Assembly: GCA_027622275.1 (NCBI GenBank)
Contig: JAQBZB010000037.1
Coordinates: forward strand, 1 to 44,296
DNA: 44,296 bases
Source of the DNA: Planctomycetota bacterium
Lineage (GTDB): Bacteria; Planctomycetota; Planctomycetia; Pirellulales; Pirellulaceae
Reading direction: 5' to 3'
Part shown: in pieces, positions 31,088 to 42,102 of the stretch
Layout: each line of letters begins with the position of its first letter
Position numbering within the stretch: position 1 is the first letter of the stretch
The notes under the pieces: generated by a model
The model's database searches: none
What the model saw: the letters and a program-made list of their open reading frames with translations, nothing else
Told to the model about the DNA's origin: nothing
Made by a program: the position numbers and the translations under genes

Positions 31088-34000
31088 ATGCAAGTGCGTT
31101 CGCTTTTACAATCCCGAATACCGACCTTTGTGCTGCTTGCTCTGTTGTGCATAGGGATGTTTGGTGGACGATGCAGGCGGCTCGCCGCGGCGGAAGAAGA
31201 CTTTCGCAACGATGCGGCTCCGTTGCTGCGGGAGTTCTGTTTTGATTGCCACGGAAACCAACAGGCCCAGGCCAAACTGAACCTCGAGCGGCTGGCATCC
31301 GAACCGGCTTTCGCAACCAGCTTCCCGATCTGGCGCAAAGTCGCCGAGATGCTGGAACAAGGCAAGATGCCCCCGGAGGAAGCCTTGCAACCGGGGAACG
31401 ACCAGCGGCAGCAACTCCTCTCGATCGTCCGACAACAACTACGACGCGCGGCCGAACAACACGCCGACGATCCTGGCCCCGTGACGCTGCGGCGGCTGAC
31501 CAGCGCCGAGTATGCGTATTCAATTCGCGATCTGACCGGTCTGGACCTGAATCTTGAACGAGACTTCGTCAGTGATGCCGTGGGTGGCGAGGGATTCGCC
31601 AATGTTGGTGCCGTGCAGTTCATGCAGGATTCGACGCTGGAGCGTTACCTCGACGCGGCGAAACAAGCCGCCGCGCACGCGGTCATCGGCGCGGGACCGC
31701 TCGAGTTTTATGAGGACCCGGGACCGACCGGATTCGAACTATCCGCGATCACCCGCATCCAAAGCATCTATCGCGCCCACGGATTCCGCACGGCGGCTGG
31801 AGAAGGCGGCGAGGCGTTTGGTTTGGACGGCTATCCACGCGCGCTCTACACCGCCTGGCGATTCCGCCATCGCGATGCGCTGGGACTGCGCGATGCGACG
31901 CTGGCGGATCTCGCCGTCGAAGAGGGCATCGACGCCCGTTTCGCGGAATACATCTGGTCGGTCTTGAACAAACGCTCGATGTCGTTCCCAACATCGGACA
32001 TCGCCGAACGCTGGAACAAGTTGCCGCTGCCTTCGGCTGACTTCCAAGCCAAAGAATTCGCCGAGCCGATCCGGTTGCAGTGCGACCAGATCCATCAGGT
32101 CGTGTACGACTGGCAAACCCGTTTCGGACAAAACGCCGACGCCAAGGAAGAGGCACCGGTTTTGGCGGTCGACTCGTTTGACGTCGAGCGGTCGAAGTCG
32201 TTCGAAATGAATATCAACTGGCCGCCAGGCACCAAGACCGCGCACATCCATTTGAAAGTCGAATCGGCGAACCGCGACGGCACGCCCACGGCGGTGGTCA
32301 TCTGGCGAGCGCCTGCCATACAGTTTCGGGATCCCGACCGCCGTCTGAAGGATCCCCAGCCGTTGTCGACCTTGGTTGCCGAACAAGATGCAAGTCGGCT
32401 CGGATTCGGCAAGCATCCCGGCGGCGGTACGATCCAACCGCACGACTTTGTGACGATCGGCACCCACCCGCCAACATTCGAATTGCCGATCGTCGACGGC
32501 GCAACCTCCGCGCGACTGATCGTGACCGCCGAACTCGACGTTGAACACGGCGACGATTGCATTGTCCGCTGCACGATCGCTCAGGAGGAAGACACCGATC
32601 AGGGCAAGCAAGTTTCGGCGCTGCTGGCGAATCCGGAAGGCACGGCGTTTGGTCAGTGGAAAGCGGGTGTGCTCGAATTTGCCCAAGTGCTGCCTCAGGT
32701 TTCTCACCGCGAGCCGGCACCCTCGGATCGTGATCCGATCCCCGCGCCGTTTGACAATTCGTACAACAATCCCGAGCGAAACGACTATCACTACAAGATC
32801 AAATACTATCGCGACGACAAGTTTCTCGTCGACAACATCTTGGACGACGCCACGCGCCGGCAACTCGATCAAGCGTGGATGGATCTGCTGGGTTCATTTG
32901 AGTACCACGATGCCTATCTCCGGTTTGTTGCGAAGAAACATGAAATCGATCTGGGCGGTCGCGGCATCGCGGGCCTTGACGCGGATTGGATCGACGGCCT
33001 GGCAGAAGTTCCTCGCGCTTACGTCCAAGAACTTCGTCGCGGGTACCAGAGTATCCAGGCAGCGTTTGAGGCTGCCGAACCCCGTCATCGCGAAGATGCC
33101 ATCCAGTTTGCGAGCCGCGCTTGGCGGCGACCGCTCGTTGACGATGAACGGCAACGACTGCGGGTTTATTACGAAGATCTCAGGGGCCGCGAGCAGCTGG
33201 ACCATCGCAAGGCGATGCGGGCGTTGCTGACGCGAATCTTGATGGCGCCCGAATTCCTGTACCGTGCGGAACGGCCGCGCGTCACGAAGGATTCCGGTTC
33301 GTCGCAGGCTAATGAAGCTGTCGCGCTTTCCGATTGGGAACTGGCCAGCCGGCTGAGCTATTTCCTGTGGTCGTCGCTGCCGGATGAGGAGCTTCGTCGC
33401 GCTGCCGAGGCGGGCGAACTGGGCAATCCCGAACAGCTTACCGCGCAGGTCCGGCGGATGCTCCAAGATCCAAAGGCCAAGCGGATGGCGACGGAATTTT
33501 TCGGGCAGTGGTTTGGCTTTTACCAGTTCGATCGCTATCGCGGCATTGATCCTCAACAGTTCCCCGAGTTTACCGACAGCTTGAAAGGCGCGATGCACAA
33601 CGAAGCTGTTTCGTTTTTCGAGCACATCATTCGCAATGACCGCCCGATCCGCGAGATCCTCTTCGCCGATTACGCCTTTCTGAACAAGGAGCTTGCCGCG
33701 CATTACGGCATCGAGTCAGCGGAGGCCTCGGCCGATCATGTCCTTGTTGCGAACGTCGGCCATCACCGTGGTGGCTTGCTTGGCCTCGGCGCTGTGCTGA
33801 CGGTCACTTCCGCGCCACGGAGGACGAGTCCCGTCAAACGGGGCGACTGGGTCTTGCGCCGCGTGCTCGGCACGCCCGTGCCGCCGCCACCGGCCGACGC
33901 GGGTTCCATTGCGGCCGATGATGTCGTGGCCGACGGGCTGACCGTCCGGTCGCGTCTCGAAGCGCATCGTCACGAAGCGTCGTGTAAGAATTGCCATTCG

Positions 34001-34381
34001 CGGATCGATCCGTTGGGATTCGCACTGGAACAGTATGACGCGATCGGACGCTGGCGCGAGGAATATCGGGACGGCCAAGCCATCGAAGTTACAGGAGAAC
34101 TGAGCGACGGCAGCGTCATTACCGGCACCGATGGGTTGCGCGAATACCTGCGGGATCATGAACCATTGTTCCAGCGCACGCTCTGTTCGAAGCTGGCCGG
34201 TTATGCTTTCGGGCGGCGAGAATCGATCTCGGACGTCCTGCTGATCGAGCAGATGATGGCCGATATTCAAGCGGGCGGCCGCTTTTCGTCTCTTGTGGAA
34301 AGAGTCGTTCATAGCCGACAATTCCGTTATCGGCGATCCGGCGGTGACCGACAGCCGGAAGCGGGAAAGCGAATCGAATGA
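31088..34381 (+). CDS. DUF1592-type planctomycete cytochrome-like protein
   Basis: 1,097 residues. A hydrophobic signal ([13 protein letters not shown]) is followed by a cytochrome-like N-terminal domain with C51-F-D-C54-H55, then DUF1587 ([15 protein letters not shown]), a long middle region, DUF1595 ([16 protein letters not shown]), DUF1592 ([20 protein letters not shown]), DUF1588 ([17 protein letters not shown]) and DUF1585 with a second haem-like motif C966-K-N-C969-H970. The five-domain order is the one known from Planctomycetota. It is exported and may carry covalent haem and take part in electron transfer or polymer oxidation; the biochemical role is not established. Its TGA overlaps the ATG of the DUF1552 gene. 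Confidence 0.88.
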   Translation: MQVRSLLQSRIPTFVLLALLCIGMFGGRCRRLAAAEEDFRNDAAPLLREFCFDCHGNQQAQAKLNLERLASEPAFATSFPIWRKVAEMLEQGKMPPEEALQPGNDQRQQLLSIVRQQLRRAAEQHADDPGPVTLRRLTSAEYAYSIRDLTGLDLNLERDFVSDAVGGEGFANVGAVQFMQDSTLERYLDAAKQAAAHAVIGAGPLEFYEDPGPTGFELSAITRIQSIYRAHGFRTAAGEGGEAFGLDGYPRALYTAWRFRHRDALGLRDATLADLAVEEGIDARFAEYIWSVLNKRSMSFPTSDIAERWNKLPLPSADFQAKEFAEPIRLQCDQIHQVVYDWQTRFGQNADAKEEAPVLAVDSFDVERSKSFEMNINWPPGTKTAHIHLKVESANRDGTPTAVVIWRAPAIQFRDPDRRLKDPQPLSTLVAEQDASRLGFGKHPGGGTIQPHDFVTIGTHPPTFELPIVDGATSARLIVTAELDVEHGDDCIVRCTIAQEEDTDQGKQVSALLANPEGTAFGQWKAGVLEFAQVLPQVSHREPAPSDRDPIPAPFDNSYNNPERNDYHYKIKYYRDDKFLVDNILDDATRRQLDQAWMDLLGSFEYHDAYLRFVAKKHEIDLGGRGIAGLDADWIDGLAEVPRAYVQELRRGYQSIQAAFEAAEPRHREDAIQFASRAWRRPLVDDERQRLRVYYEDLRGREQLDHRKAMRALLTRILMAPEFLYRAERPRVTKDSGSSQANEAVALSDWELASRLSYFLWSSLPDEELRRAAEAGELGNPEQLTAQVRRMLQDPKAKRMATEFFGQWFGFYQFDRYRGIDPQQFPEFTDSLKGAMHNEAVSFFEHIIRNDRPIREILFADYAFLNKELAAHYGIESAEASADHVLVANVGHHRGGLLGLGAVLTVTSAPRRTSPVKRGDWVLRRVLGTPVPPPPADAGSIAADDVVADGLTVRSRLEAHRHEASCKNCHSRIDPLGFALEQYDAIGRWREEYRDGQAIEVTGELSDGSVITGTDGLREYLRDHEPLFQRTLCSKLAGYAFGRRESISDVLLIEQMMADIQAGGRFSSLVERVVHSRQFRYRRSGGDRQPEAGKRIE

Positions 34382-35745
34382 CGACAATCACTCAGCAACG
34401 GCCAGCTTCTGTCTCGCGGCGCGGGTTCTTGCGCGGCGCGGGGATCGCGCTGGCCTTGCCGTGGTTGGAGTCGTTGCCGGTGCGGGCGGCGGAAACTGGA
34501 AAGCTAGTGACTGCGCCCGACACATCGAAACCACCGGTTCGATTCGCCTGCATTTATTTTTCCAACGGCGTTGAACCTGTTCATTGGTGGGCCCGCGGCG
34601 GTGGTGCGTCGATGGAGATCGGCCCCGGTCTGAAACCATTGCAGCCACATCGCGAGGACATCGTTTTCCTGCGCGGACTGTTCAATGAGCAATCGGTGAA
34701 GAACCACAGTGCTCATCTCGGCAGAATGCCCAACCTGTTATCCGGGGCCTGGGTCAGTCTTGATCAGAACGACATTCGCGTCGGCCAGACCATGGATCAG
34801 ATGCTCGCGCGGCAGATCGGTCGCCAGACGGCGGTGCCCAGCCTAGCATTGGGGATCGAGCCCACGGAGCTGCGATTGGAAGACGGACTGTCGATGATTT
34901 ACGGATCGAGCATTTCGTGGACGACGGCAACCAAGCCCGCGACCAAAGAAATCTATCCGGCGCGAGCCTTCGATCTGCTGGTTGGTGATGGCAAGGGGCG
35001 CCAGCTCGATCGCAGCATCCTGGATCAGGTGCTGGCGGACGCACAGAGTTTGAAGAACCTGATCGCCGGCAGCGATCGCCAGAAACTTGATGAGTATTTG
35101 GAATCGATTCGTGATATCGAGAAGCGGATCGATCGGGCTTCACGCGAAGAGCGGCTGGAAGGTTGGAAGCCGACGCTCTCCCAACCGGACATGCCTCGTC
35201 CCCAAGATGACTTGCCGCAAGATGTGCCCGAGCACATGCAGTTGATCCTCGATCTGATCGTGCTGGCCTTCCAGATGGACAAGACGCGGATTGCCACGTG
35301 CATGTTGAACAACGACCTGTCGCAGATGAACTTCGGTTTCCTCGACGGCGTGCAAGGCAGCCTGCACCTGGATCTGACTCATAATGGTCGCGATCCCAAA
35401 CTCGAGGCGATGTACCTGAAGACGAACCAGTTCCACGTGCAACAGTTTGCCTATTTGCTAGACCGCTTGAAAGCGATCGACGAAGGCGGCCAGTCGTTGC
35501 TGGACAGCTCGCTCTTGATGTTCTGTTCGAACTTGTTTGACGGCGACAAGCATCAGGCCGACCAGATGCCGATTGTGTTGGCCGGCCGGGGCGGCGGTTC
35601 GCTAGAAACGGGCCGCGTGTTGGATTATCTCGATCGTGGCGATGACAATCGCCGCGCGTGCAGTCTCTACCTGTCTTTGATGGATCGCATGGGCGTGTGT
35701 CTGCCTCGGTTTGGCGACACTGATCGCCGGCTCGCGGATCTCTAG
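34378..35745 (+). CDS. DUF1552 family protein with Tat-type signal
   Basis: 455 residues. The Tat signal is [20 protein letters not shown]. The body matches DUF1552: [76 protein letters not shown] and a final [14 protein letters not shown]. Related to the DUF1501 sulfatase-like fold. It starts four bases inside the DUF1592 gene and is the usual partner of that protein, so the two exported products probably work as a pair. A palindromic repeat follows the stop. Confidence 0.88.
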   Translation: MTTITQQRPASVSRRGFLRGAGIALALPWLESLPVRAAETGKLVTAPDTSKPPVRFACIYFSNGVEPVHWWARGGGASMEIGPGLKPLQPHREDIVFLRGLFNEQSVKNHSAHLGRMPNLLSGAWVSLDQNDIRVGQTMDQMLARQIGRQTAVPSLALGIEPTELRLEDGLSMIYGSSISWTTATKPATKEIYPARAFDLLVGDGKGRQLDRSILDQVLADAQSLKNLIAGSDRQKLDEYLESIRDIEKRIDRASREERLEGWKPTLSQPDMPRPQDDLPQDVPEHMQLILDLIVLAFQMDKTRIATCMLNNDLSQMNFGFLDGVQGSLHLDLTHNGRDPKLEAMYLKTNQFHVQQFAYLLDRLKAIDEGGQSLLDSSLLMFCSNLFDGDKHQADQMPIVLAGRGGGSLETGRVLDYLDRGDDNRRACSLYLSLMDRMGVCLPRFGDTDRRLADL

Positions 35746-35774
35746 GAGTCTGTCCCGGTACCGCGTTTCCTTTC

Positions 35775-35835
35775 GTACGGTGGCCTTCCAAGGCCGTCGT
35801 TTCCTAACCATGTGGGCCTTGGAAGGCCATCGTAC
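35775..35835. repeat. Palindromic repeat after the DUF1552 gene
   Basis: GTACGGTGGCCTTCCAAGGCC (first 20 bases 35775-35794) and its near-exact inverted copy at 35815-35835 flank a loop of about 20 bases. No T-run follows directly. It is of a style common in planctomycete genomes and may also stop transcription. Confidence 0.65.
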
Positions 35836-35980
35836 ATGATTAAGTAGCGGCCTCTTGGCACGCCTCTAGCGATTTTATGCCTCGCGGCAACTCGAATTGC
35901 ACGAACTTGCATCGCGTTCGTTGCTCAGCCGTGCCTCAGCGTCAGTTCTGTCGGAACCTTGAACGGGGCCGGGTGTGTCA

Positions 35981-36027
35981 CAAAAACGCAAGAAGCCGAC
36001 GCGATCGTCGGCTTCTTGTGGTGTTTT
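35981..36027 (-). terminator. Bidirectional terminator of the second cold-shock gene
   Basis: CAAGAAGCCGAC (35989-36000) pairs perfectly with GTCGGCTTCTTG (36007-36018). On the minus strand five T follow (35982-35986); on the plus strand five T follow after four bases (36023-36027). Confidence 0.85.
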
Positions 36028-36041
36028 TGAAACTGTCTGGT

Positions 36042-36239
36042 TCAGATGAGCTTCACGTTTTCGGCACATGGCCCTTTCGGCCCACGCCCTTCGGTGAACG
36101 AGACTCGTTCTCCTTCCCGGAGGTCGTCGTAGCTCACTCCTTCGAGGCTCGAATTGTGGAAGAACAGGTCCTTGTCCTTTCCAGTGTCGATGAATCCGAA
36201 TCCCTTGTCTGTCAGTTTCTTGATCTTACCTTCAGCCAT
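36042..36239 (-). CDS. Cold-shock domain protein, second copy
   Basis: 65 residues, highly similar to the copy at 15131 (MAEGKIKKLTDKGFGFIDTG, KDLFFHNSSLEG, ending GPKGPCAENVKLI). RNP1 (KGFGFID) and RNP2 (DLFFH) are both present. GAGGAAG lies about nine bases before the ATG, after a run of eight T in the leader. No lysine-rich microprotein gene follows this copy; instead it ends in a strong terminator. Confidence 0.92.
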   Translation of the reverse strand: MAEGKIKKLTDKGFGFIDTGKDKDLFFHNSSLEGVSYDDLREGERVSFTEGRGPKGPCAENVKLI

Positions 36240-36320
36240 TTCGTCTACTTCCTCAAAAAAAATATCTGTGCGGCGTTGCCCAAACCAACATGTTTAGGTT
36301 GCTCGACCGCGAGTTTTGCA

Positions 36321-36326
36321 ATTGTA
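36321..36326 (-). promoter_or_regulatory. Possible -10 box of the second cold-shock gene
   Basis: TACAAT on the minus strand, about 82 bases before the ATG, which would leave a leader of roughly 75 bases. The -35 region is poor. Confidence 0.3.
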
Positions 36327-36533
36327 TGCTATCGATCGCCTAGCGGCGATAGGTGGTAGCAGGTTTGATCTGCGGGTGAAGGAATTACTGGGGATTGTTG
36401 CGGCGGCCAAGAAACGGCTGCTGGTTCCCAAAGATTCCTCGTGTCGTGATCGCAGGCACCGACATGGCTTTCACCAACGGAACCCTCCATTTCGTCGCTT
36501 TCGCGGTTTGTGGTGATGTCGACAAGTTCAGGC

Positions 36534-36539
36534 TAGAAT
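36534..36539 (+). promoter_or_regulatory. Possible -10 box for the large haem-binding protein gene
   Basis: TAGAAT, 90 bases before ATG 36630; the same hexamer serves as a candidate -10 box at 4570 and 15045. No clear -35 hexamer. The 390-base gap between the cold-shock gene and this gene holds nothing else I can identify. Confidence 0.3.
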
Positions 36540-36629
36540 CCGACTGAGAATGGCCTGCGATGCGACGGAGCCGAAGCTGACCGAGCAAAAAACTGTTCTG
36601 AGTCAAGTGTCACGAGAGATACGTTAGCC

Positions 36630-39600
36630 ATGTTCGAGGTCGTCAGACGGTTCCAAATATGGAAGCGGTGCCCATTGCGAGGCCCATCCGTAAGCGTCCC
36701 TGGTCCGCACATCCACAGCCCTGGGCAACTGTTCTTTGCGGCGTTCGCTGTTTTTGGCACCTCCGTGTGTTGGGCGCAAGGGAGCATCCCCGTCGAGGAA
36801 GCGCCACTCGCGCTCTCACCGGCTGAGGCGGCCCTGCAGTTCACCATCGCCGATGGCTTGAAGATCGGCCTGGTGGTCGCCGAGCCACAGATCAGTCAGC
36901 CGCTGTCGATCAGTTTCGATGACCGTGGTCGCATGTGGGTGCTGCAATACCGCCAGTTCCCGAATCCGAACGGTTTGAATCCTGTCAAGGTCGACAACTG
37001 GCTGCGAACGAAATACGACAAGCTTCCCGACCCGCCGCCAAACGGTCCCAAGGGGAACGATCGTATTTCGATCTGCGAGGACACGGACGGCGACGGCCGC
37101 GTCGACAGCGTGAAACATTTCATCTCTGATCTGAACCTCGCGTCTGGAATGGCGTTGGGCTATGGCGGTGTCTTCGTGGTTCAATCACCGTATCTTCTCT
37201 TTTATGCTGACCGTGACCAGGACGACGTTCCCGATGGCGACCCGGAAGTCTTGCTGAAAGGGTTTGGCATGGAGGATGCGCACGCGTTTGCCAATTCGCT
37301 AACGTGGGGGCCTGACGGTTGGCTGTACGGCGCGCAAGGGAGCACCGCGACGGCCGACATTCGTGGCATCGCGTTTCAGCAAGGCGTGTGGCGATACCAT
37401 CCGCGGACCAAGGCGTTCGAACTGTTCGCTGAAGGAGGCGGCAACACTTGGGGCATCGACTTCGATCAATTCGGAAACCTATTTGCCGGCGGCAATACCG
37501 TCGAGCCTCTCGTCCATCACGTGCAAGGCGCGTATTACGTCAAAGGCTTCGGCAAGCACGGACCGCTGCACAATCCCCACACCTACGGCTACTTCCAACC
37601 GGTCCAGCATCACGGCTACGCCGGCGACAGTTTGACCGGCGGGTTCGTGCTGTACCAAGGCGGCGCGTTTCCCGAACGCTTTCACGGTGCCTGCATCGCC
37701 CCAAACACGCGGCACAGCGCGATGCGTTGGAGCACCGTCGAATTGCGCGGCTCGACGTTCGCGACGCGCGCCGCCGGCGATTTCATTACGACCAGCGACA
37801 TCTGGTTTCGGCCGGTCGATTCCACGGTCGGTCCCGACGGGGCGCTGTATGTCGCCGACTGGTACGACTACAACATCTCGCACTCTTCGCCGAAGAATCG
37901 CAGCGAGTGGTATCAGCCAAGTCGCGAGGACGGGCGGGTGTGGCGAGTTGCGCCCAGCGACGTTCCGCCGATTGGTACGTTTCAGTTTGATCTGAACAGG
38001 TCGAACACCGAACTAGTCGCGCTGTTGTCGCATCCCAACGATTGGTACGCGCGACAAGCACGCCGCTTGTTCGCTGAACGTCGCGACAAGTCGATCGTGC
38101 AGGCGCTCGAGGAATTGCTCGACAGCAGCGACCAGCGACTGGCGTTGCAAGCCCTTTGGTCGATCTACGTCAGCGGCGGTTTCAACGATTCGCTGGCCGA
38201 GACGACGCTCGACAGTTCGCACGAATACGTTCGCGCCTGGACCGTGCGACTGTTGGGTGATGAGCGAACGGTCTCGTCGCGTCTCCAGACACAACTCGTG
38301 AAACTCGCGCGCGATGACCCGAGCGTTATCGTCCGCAACCAGTTGGCCTGTTCCGCGAAACGTCTACCAGCCGAAGCCGCAATGCCGATTGTTGCCGAGT
38401 TGCTGCGTCACAGCGAGGACACGGATGATGTTCACTTGCCGCTGTTGTTGTGGTGGGCGATCGAAGACAAGGCGATCTCCGATATACCGCTCGTGCTGCG
38501 ATTAGTGAACTCGCCCGAAGTTTGGCAACTGCCAATCGTGAAAGACTTCATCATCGGCCGGGTGGCTCGGAGACTGGCAGCCGACGATACCGAGACGGGT
38601 TTCGCAGGTTGTGCGAGTCTGCTGACGCTCGCTCCCGACGACATTAGCCTCGATCGCGTGGTTGCGGGGATGGTCGAAGCGTTTTCCGGACGGCGACTCG
38701 ACTCTGTACCACCCTGGATGGAGCAACCGTTAGCGGGCTTGTTGAAGCACAAACCAAACGATCCGCAAGTCATTCAGTTAGTCTTGCGAATGGGCGGTTC
38801 CGCGGACCCGGCCGTGAAGTTGATCAATGACGACGCGCGATCGGTTCAAGATCGCGTCGCCGTCATCCAAGCGTTGGGCGAGACGCGAAGCGCGTCGGCC
38901 GTGGCTCCGTTACTCCGTTTGATCGGCCACGCCGGAAACGAGCCTATTCAAACCGCGGCACTCACGTCGCTGGCGTACTTCGACGAGCCTCGCATCGCCC
39001 GCGAAGTTCGATCGGCGTATCCGGCACTCAGTCCCGGAGCCAGGTCGCGGGCAATTGACTTGTTCTGCGGTCGGCCCGCCTGGGCGATGGAGTTGCTCAT
39101 CGCCATCGGGAACAGCGAGATTGACGCCGGAGACGTGACGCTGGATCAGGTGCGACAGTTGCTCGAACACGACGACGAGCCGCTTCGCAGTCTGGCCACT
39201 CGGACCTGGGGCCGCATCCAGCCGGCGACGCCGTTGCAGATTCAGGGCCGCATCAGTGCGGTCAGCCAATTGCTCGGCCGGGCCGAGGGCGATGCCGCCG
39301 CTGGATTCCAGCTTTACGAGAAGACCTGCGCGAGCTGCCACAAGTTGCACGGACAAGGAATTGCCGTTGGGCCCGACCTGACGGGCGCCGAGCGGAAAGA
39401 CCGCCTCAAACTGATCCGCAACATCGTCGATCCGAGTTCGGAAGTTCGGCCACAATACATTTCCCACGTCGCGATCACCAGCGACGGCCGAGTGCTCACC
39501 GGGCTGCTGGCGGAATCGAACGCGGAGACGATCACGCTGCTCGACGCCAAGAACAAACGCACGGTGCTCAGCCGCTCGGACCTCGAAGAGCTGCGCGAGT

Positions 39601-39701
39601 CGACCGTTTCGCTCATGCCAGAAAAGCTGCTCGATCCACTGACCGATCAACAGATCCGCGACTTGCTGGCCTATTTGCAGTCGGACGGGACGAGCAAGTA
39701 A
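36630..39701 (+). CDS. PVC-type haem-binding membrane-bound dehydrogenase-like protein
   Basis: 1,023 residues. After about 30 leading residues comes a signal segment (LFFAAFAVFGTSVCWAQ). A beta-propeller of dehydrogenase type follows (SISFDDRGRMWVLQYRQFPN, ISICEDTDGDGRVDSVKHF, LTWGPDGWLYGAQGST, GGGNTWGIDFDQFGNLFAGG, VGPDGALYVADWYDY). The middle, about residues 455-870, is an alpha-helical HEAT-like region. A C-terminal cytochrome c domain has C900-A-S-C903-H904, GPDLTG and an IVDPSSEVRP segment typical of the PVC haem-binding family. It is exported and probably oxidises a sugar or alcohol and passes electrons to its own haem. No close partner gene is seen. Confidence 0.88.
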   Translation: MFEVVRRFQIWKRCPLRGPSVSVPGPHIHSPGQLFFAAFAVFGTSVCWAQGSIPVEEAPLALSPAEAALQFTIADGLKIGLVVAEPQISQPLSISFDDRGRMWVLQYRQFPNPNGLNPVKVDNWLRTKYDKLPDPPPNGPKGNDRISICEDTDGDGRVDSVKHFISDLNLASGMALGYGGVFVVQSPYLLFYADRDQDDVPDGDPEVLLKGFGMEDAHAFANSLTWGPDGWLYGAQGSTATADIRGIAFQQGVWRYHPRTKAFELFAEGGGNTWGIDFDQFGNLFAGGNTVEPLVHHVQGAYYVKGFGKHGPLHNPHTYGYFQPVQHHGYAGDSLTGGFVLYQGGAFPERFHGACIAPNTRHSAMRWSTVELRGSTFATRAAGDFITTSDIWFRPVDSTVGPDGALYVADWYDYNISHSSPKNRSEWYQPSREDGRVWRVAPSDVPPIGTFQFDLNRSNTELVALLSHPNDWYARQARRLFAERRDKSIVQALEELLDSSDQRLALQALWSIYVSGGFNDSLAETTLDSSHEYVRAWTVRLLGDERTVSSRLQTQLVKLARDDPSVIVRNQLACSAKRLPAEAAMPIVAELLRHSEDTDDVHLPLLLWWAIEDKAISDIPLVLRLVNSPEVWQLPIVKDFIIGRVARRLAADDTETGFAGCASLLTLAPDDISLDRVVAGMVEAFSGRRLDSVPPWMEQPLAGLLKHKPNDPQVIQLVLRMGGSADPAVKLINDDARSVQDRVAVIQALGETRSASAVAPLLRLIGHAGNEPIQTAALTSLAYFDEPRIAREVRSAYPALSPGARSRAIDLFCGRPAWAMELLIAIGNSEIDAGDVTLDQVRQLLEHDDEPLRSLATRTWGRIQPATPLQIQGRISAVSQLLGRAEGDAAAGFQLYEKTCASCHKLHGQGIAVGPDLTGAERKDRLKLIRNIVDPSSEVRPQYISHVAITSDGRVLTGLLAESNAETITLLDAKNKRTVLSRSDLEELRESTVSLMPEKLLDPLTDQQIRDLLAYLQSDGTSK

Positions 39702-39750
39702 AAGACCGGCGAATCGTTCGATGTTTCCGCGACGGGTAACTGCTTCATGC

Positions 39751-39756
39751 TACAAT
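39751..39756 (+). promoter_or_regulatory. -10 box giving a possible leaderless transcript
   Basis: TACAAT within catgctacaatgccgccATG. If transcription starts seven bases after the box it would begin at the ATG at 39763. Confidence 0.35.
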
Positions 39757-39762
39757 GCCGCC

Positions 39763-40122
39763 ATGCCCAGCGAGCGAGACAAGGCGAGCGACATATCTTC
39801 AGCGAATCAGACGGCCATGACTTCCCGACACGACAAGTCGAAGCGGTGGCGACCGAAGTTTTCGGTCAGGACGTTGGTGATGCTGGTCACGTTGGTGTGC
39901 GTGTATCTGGGATGCTGGGAAGCGACGAAGCGTCGCGGTGTTCGCGATATAGCGACGCACAGGACAATGCACATGACAATGGACGATCACAGAGCCTGGC
40001 ACCGTATGAATCTCCAGCGGAGTGCGAGGTGCAAGATTCCATTCCTTGTAAGAGTAAAACCAAACGGCTTTCCTCCGGTAGCCTACTTCTGGTTCTTCGG
40101 CTACGTCGCGGAGGTGCGATGA
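39763..40122 (+). CDS. Small planctomycete membrane protein
   Basis: 119 residues from ATG 39763. A basic stretch (SRHDKSKRWRPKFSVRT) precedes one membrane segment (LVMLVTLVCVYLGCWEATK), and the C-terminus ends with AYFWFFGYVAEVR. The RPKFSVRTLLxLxTLxxxxLG...WFFG pattern is one I associate with many small planctomycete membrane proteins of unknown function. A start at 39817 is also possible. The frame from 39721 adds 14 residues across the putative -10 box and is less likely. Confidence 0.6.
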   Translation: MPSERDKASDISSANQTAMTSRHDKSKRWRPKFSVRTLVMLVTLVCVYLGCWEATKRRGVRDIATHRTMHMTMDDHRAWHRMNLQRSARCKIPFLVRVKPNGFPPVAYFWFFGYVAEVR

Positions 40123-40361
40123 ATGGGAGTGATAGGGCAGCCTTTCCCTCGCTGATTTTCCTCTCCCCACCCCGTTAGGACACGACTCTGCTGTTCGGCG
40201 ACTTGATCGATTGCAAAGACGTGTAACAATACAAGACACGCTTCGCTTGGTTACAATCAGACGGCCTTTCATCTTGTCACCTCGTAAAGCGGCCGGGCCG
40301 CAACTGTTAAACCGCTGCATTAAATCTTCTCTTCGACTAACAACATCCCCGCTCGTCTCTT

Positions 40362-41312
40362 ATGTTTGGTCGCATCTTCAATGGAGTGGTGGTCGTCTTC
40401 TGGATGATCGCAATGACTTGGCTGCTCGCCGAGAAAGTGATTCCACCCATGCTCGGCGGTGATCCGCCGGATTACCAAAGCGTTTTGGAGCCGGCGGCGC
40501 GAGACGCGTTGCCCGATGCCTGGAAGCTCCGCTGGAAGCAAAAGACAGTCGGGTTCGCCGCCAGCCGCGTGGAAGTCCGTCCTGACGGTGAACTGGACCG
40601 GCTGACGTTTGTCGAATTCGAGGACTTGTCGCTCGACGCCATCTTGTCCGAGATGCTCGGCCCCGTCGCGGCGATCGTGAAGCCATTGCTTCAAAGCAGC
40701 CGTGGGCTCGATCTCGATATGGTCGTGGCAACTCGCATGACCTTCGACGCGGATCGCCGCTTGGCTCGGTTCGACACGAATATCGATCTGGGTGACTTTC
40801 GTGACTTTCTAACGCTCCAAGGAGCCGTTCAAGAAGACGGCAAGCTCGATATCGTCGTCCGACTGTCTAGTGGAAACTTTGGTGCTGGCCAGACGTTCAA
40901 GCATTCCGTTCAACTGCCGCCCGAGGCGTTGGTGGAGGGCTCGCTGTCGCCACGGCCAGAACTGAAGGATCTTTACATTGGACAGAAATGGACGATTCCC
41001 GTCTTTCGGTCGTTTCCGCCAAACAGTCCGGTCCAGATCGTGCAAGCCGAAGTCGAGAAACATGAACTCATCATGTGGGGCAGCGACGAAGTCGAAACGA
41101 AGCTCGTGGTCTACCGGACCGAAGCAGGTTCCGGCGTGCAAGCGACACGCGAACCGATCAGCCGCGAGTGGGTTCGCAAGGACGGCGCGGTGCTGCGGCA
41201 GCAGGTTCGTTTTTCCGGGCTTGAGTTAACCTTCGAGCGGGAAAACGAGAATACGCTTGATCCCCGCATCGCGAAGCTAGATGAACTGCAACGACGACTT
41301 TGGTCGAATTGA
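40362..41312 (+). CDS. Hypothetical membrane-anchored protein linked to an ABC exporter
   Basis: 316 residues. One N-terminal membrane anchor (NGVVVVFWMIAMTWLLAEKVI) is followed by a beta-rich domain (TVGFAASRVEVRPDGELDRL, ATRMTFDADRRLARFDTNID, LDIVVRLSSGNFGAGQTFKH) probably on the outer face. I do not know the family. It overlaps or abuts the ABC transporter ATPase gene (27 bases between stop and ATG 41339), so it may be an accessory or periplasmic part of that exporter. The TTCTC-rich 240-base gap upstream holds no recognisable promoter. Confidence 0.65.
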   Translation: MFGRIFNGVVVVFWMIAMTWLLAEKVIPPMLGGDPPDYQSVLEPAARDALPDAWKLRWKQKTVGFAASRVEVRPDGELDRLTFVEFEDLSLDAILSEMLGPVAAIVKPLLQSSRGLDLDMVVATRMTFDADRRLARFDTNIDLGDFRDFLTLQGAVQEDGKLDIVVRLSSGNFGAGQTFKHSVQLPPEALVEGSLSPRPELKDLYIGQKWTIPVFRSFPPNSPVQIVQAEVEKHELIMWGSDEVETKLVVYRTEAGSGVQATREPISREWVRKDGAVLRQQVRFSGLELTFERENENTLDPRIAKLDELQRRLWSN

Positions 41313-41338
41313 ATCCACGGTGGCAGGGTAAGTCCGGC

Positions 41339-42079
41339 ATGATCAATCTCAAGCAAGTAACGCGAACGTACGGCACCAAAACTGCGGTCGATTGTCTGGA
41401 TTTGCACATTCACCGCGGCGAGTTGTTCGCGTGTCTCGGCCATAACGGTGCCGGTAAAACGACGACGATCAAGATGATGGTCGGCCTGCTGCAGCCAACT
41501 GCGGGCAGCGTCGAAATCGCCGGCTTCGACGTCGTGACAGAGTCGCGCCAGGCGAGCCTCCGATCCGGTTACGTCCCCGACGAGCCCTATCTGTACGACA
41601 AACTCTCGGGACGCGAGTTCTTGCAGTTCGTCGCCGAAATGTATGGTCTGCCGCCTGATGTCGCTTCGAACAGCATCGAAAAACAGATCAACGACTTTGG
41701 GCTGGCCGGCTTCGTCGATCAACTGACCGAATGCTATTCGCATGGCATGAAACAGCGATTGGTATTCGCCTCGGCGTTGCTGCACGACCCGGAGCTGCTG
41801 ATCGTCGATGAACCGATGGTCGGCCTCGACCCCCGCAGCATGAGACTTGTCAAAGACCTGTTGAAGACACGAGTCCGCAAGGGCGGCACGGTCTTCATGT
41901 CGACGCACACGCTGGCCGTTGCCGAAGAGATCGCGGATCGAATCGGCGTCATGAGCCAGGGGAGGATTCAGTTTCTCGGCACGGTTGCCGAACTGCGGGA
42001 ACAGCTATCGAGTGACGAATCGCTCGAACAACTGTTCTTGACGCTGACGGACGAAGAACCGGCGAATTTCGTTTCTTGA
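41339..42079 (+). CDS. ABC transporter ATP-binding protein
   Basis: 246 residues from ATG 41339 (MINLKQVTRTYGTKTAV). Walker A GHNGAGKTT at residues 34-42, Q-loop region LLQPTAG, signature YSHGMKQRL in place of LSGGQ, Walker B LLIVDEPMVGLDP and the switch His in STHTLAV. The SHGMKQR signature is typical of ATPases that drive ABC-2 type membrane proteins. Followed after 23 bases by the permease. Confidence 0.92.
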   Translation: MINLKQVTRTYGTKTAVDCLDLHIHRGELFACLGHNGAGKTTTIKMMVGLLQPTAGSVEIAGFDVVTESRQASLRSGYVPDEPYLYDKLSGREFLQFVAEMYGLPPDVASNSIEKQINDFGLAGFVDQLTECYSHGMKQRLVFASALLHDPELLIVDEPMVGLDPRSMRLVKDLLKTRVRKGGTVFMSTHTLAVAEEIADRIGVMSQGRIQFLGTVAELREQLSSDESLEQLFLTLTDEEPANFVS

Positions 42080-42102
42080 TTGCATGACGGCTGAATTGCT
42101 TG

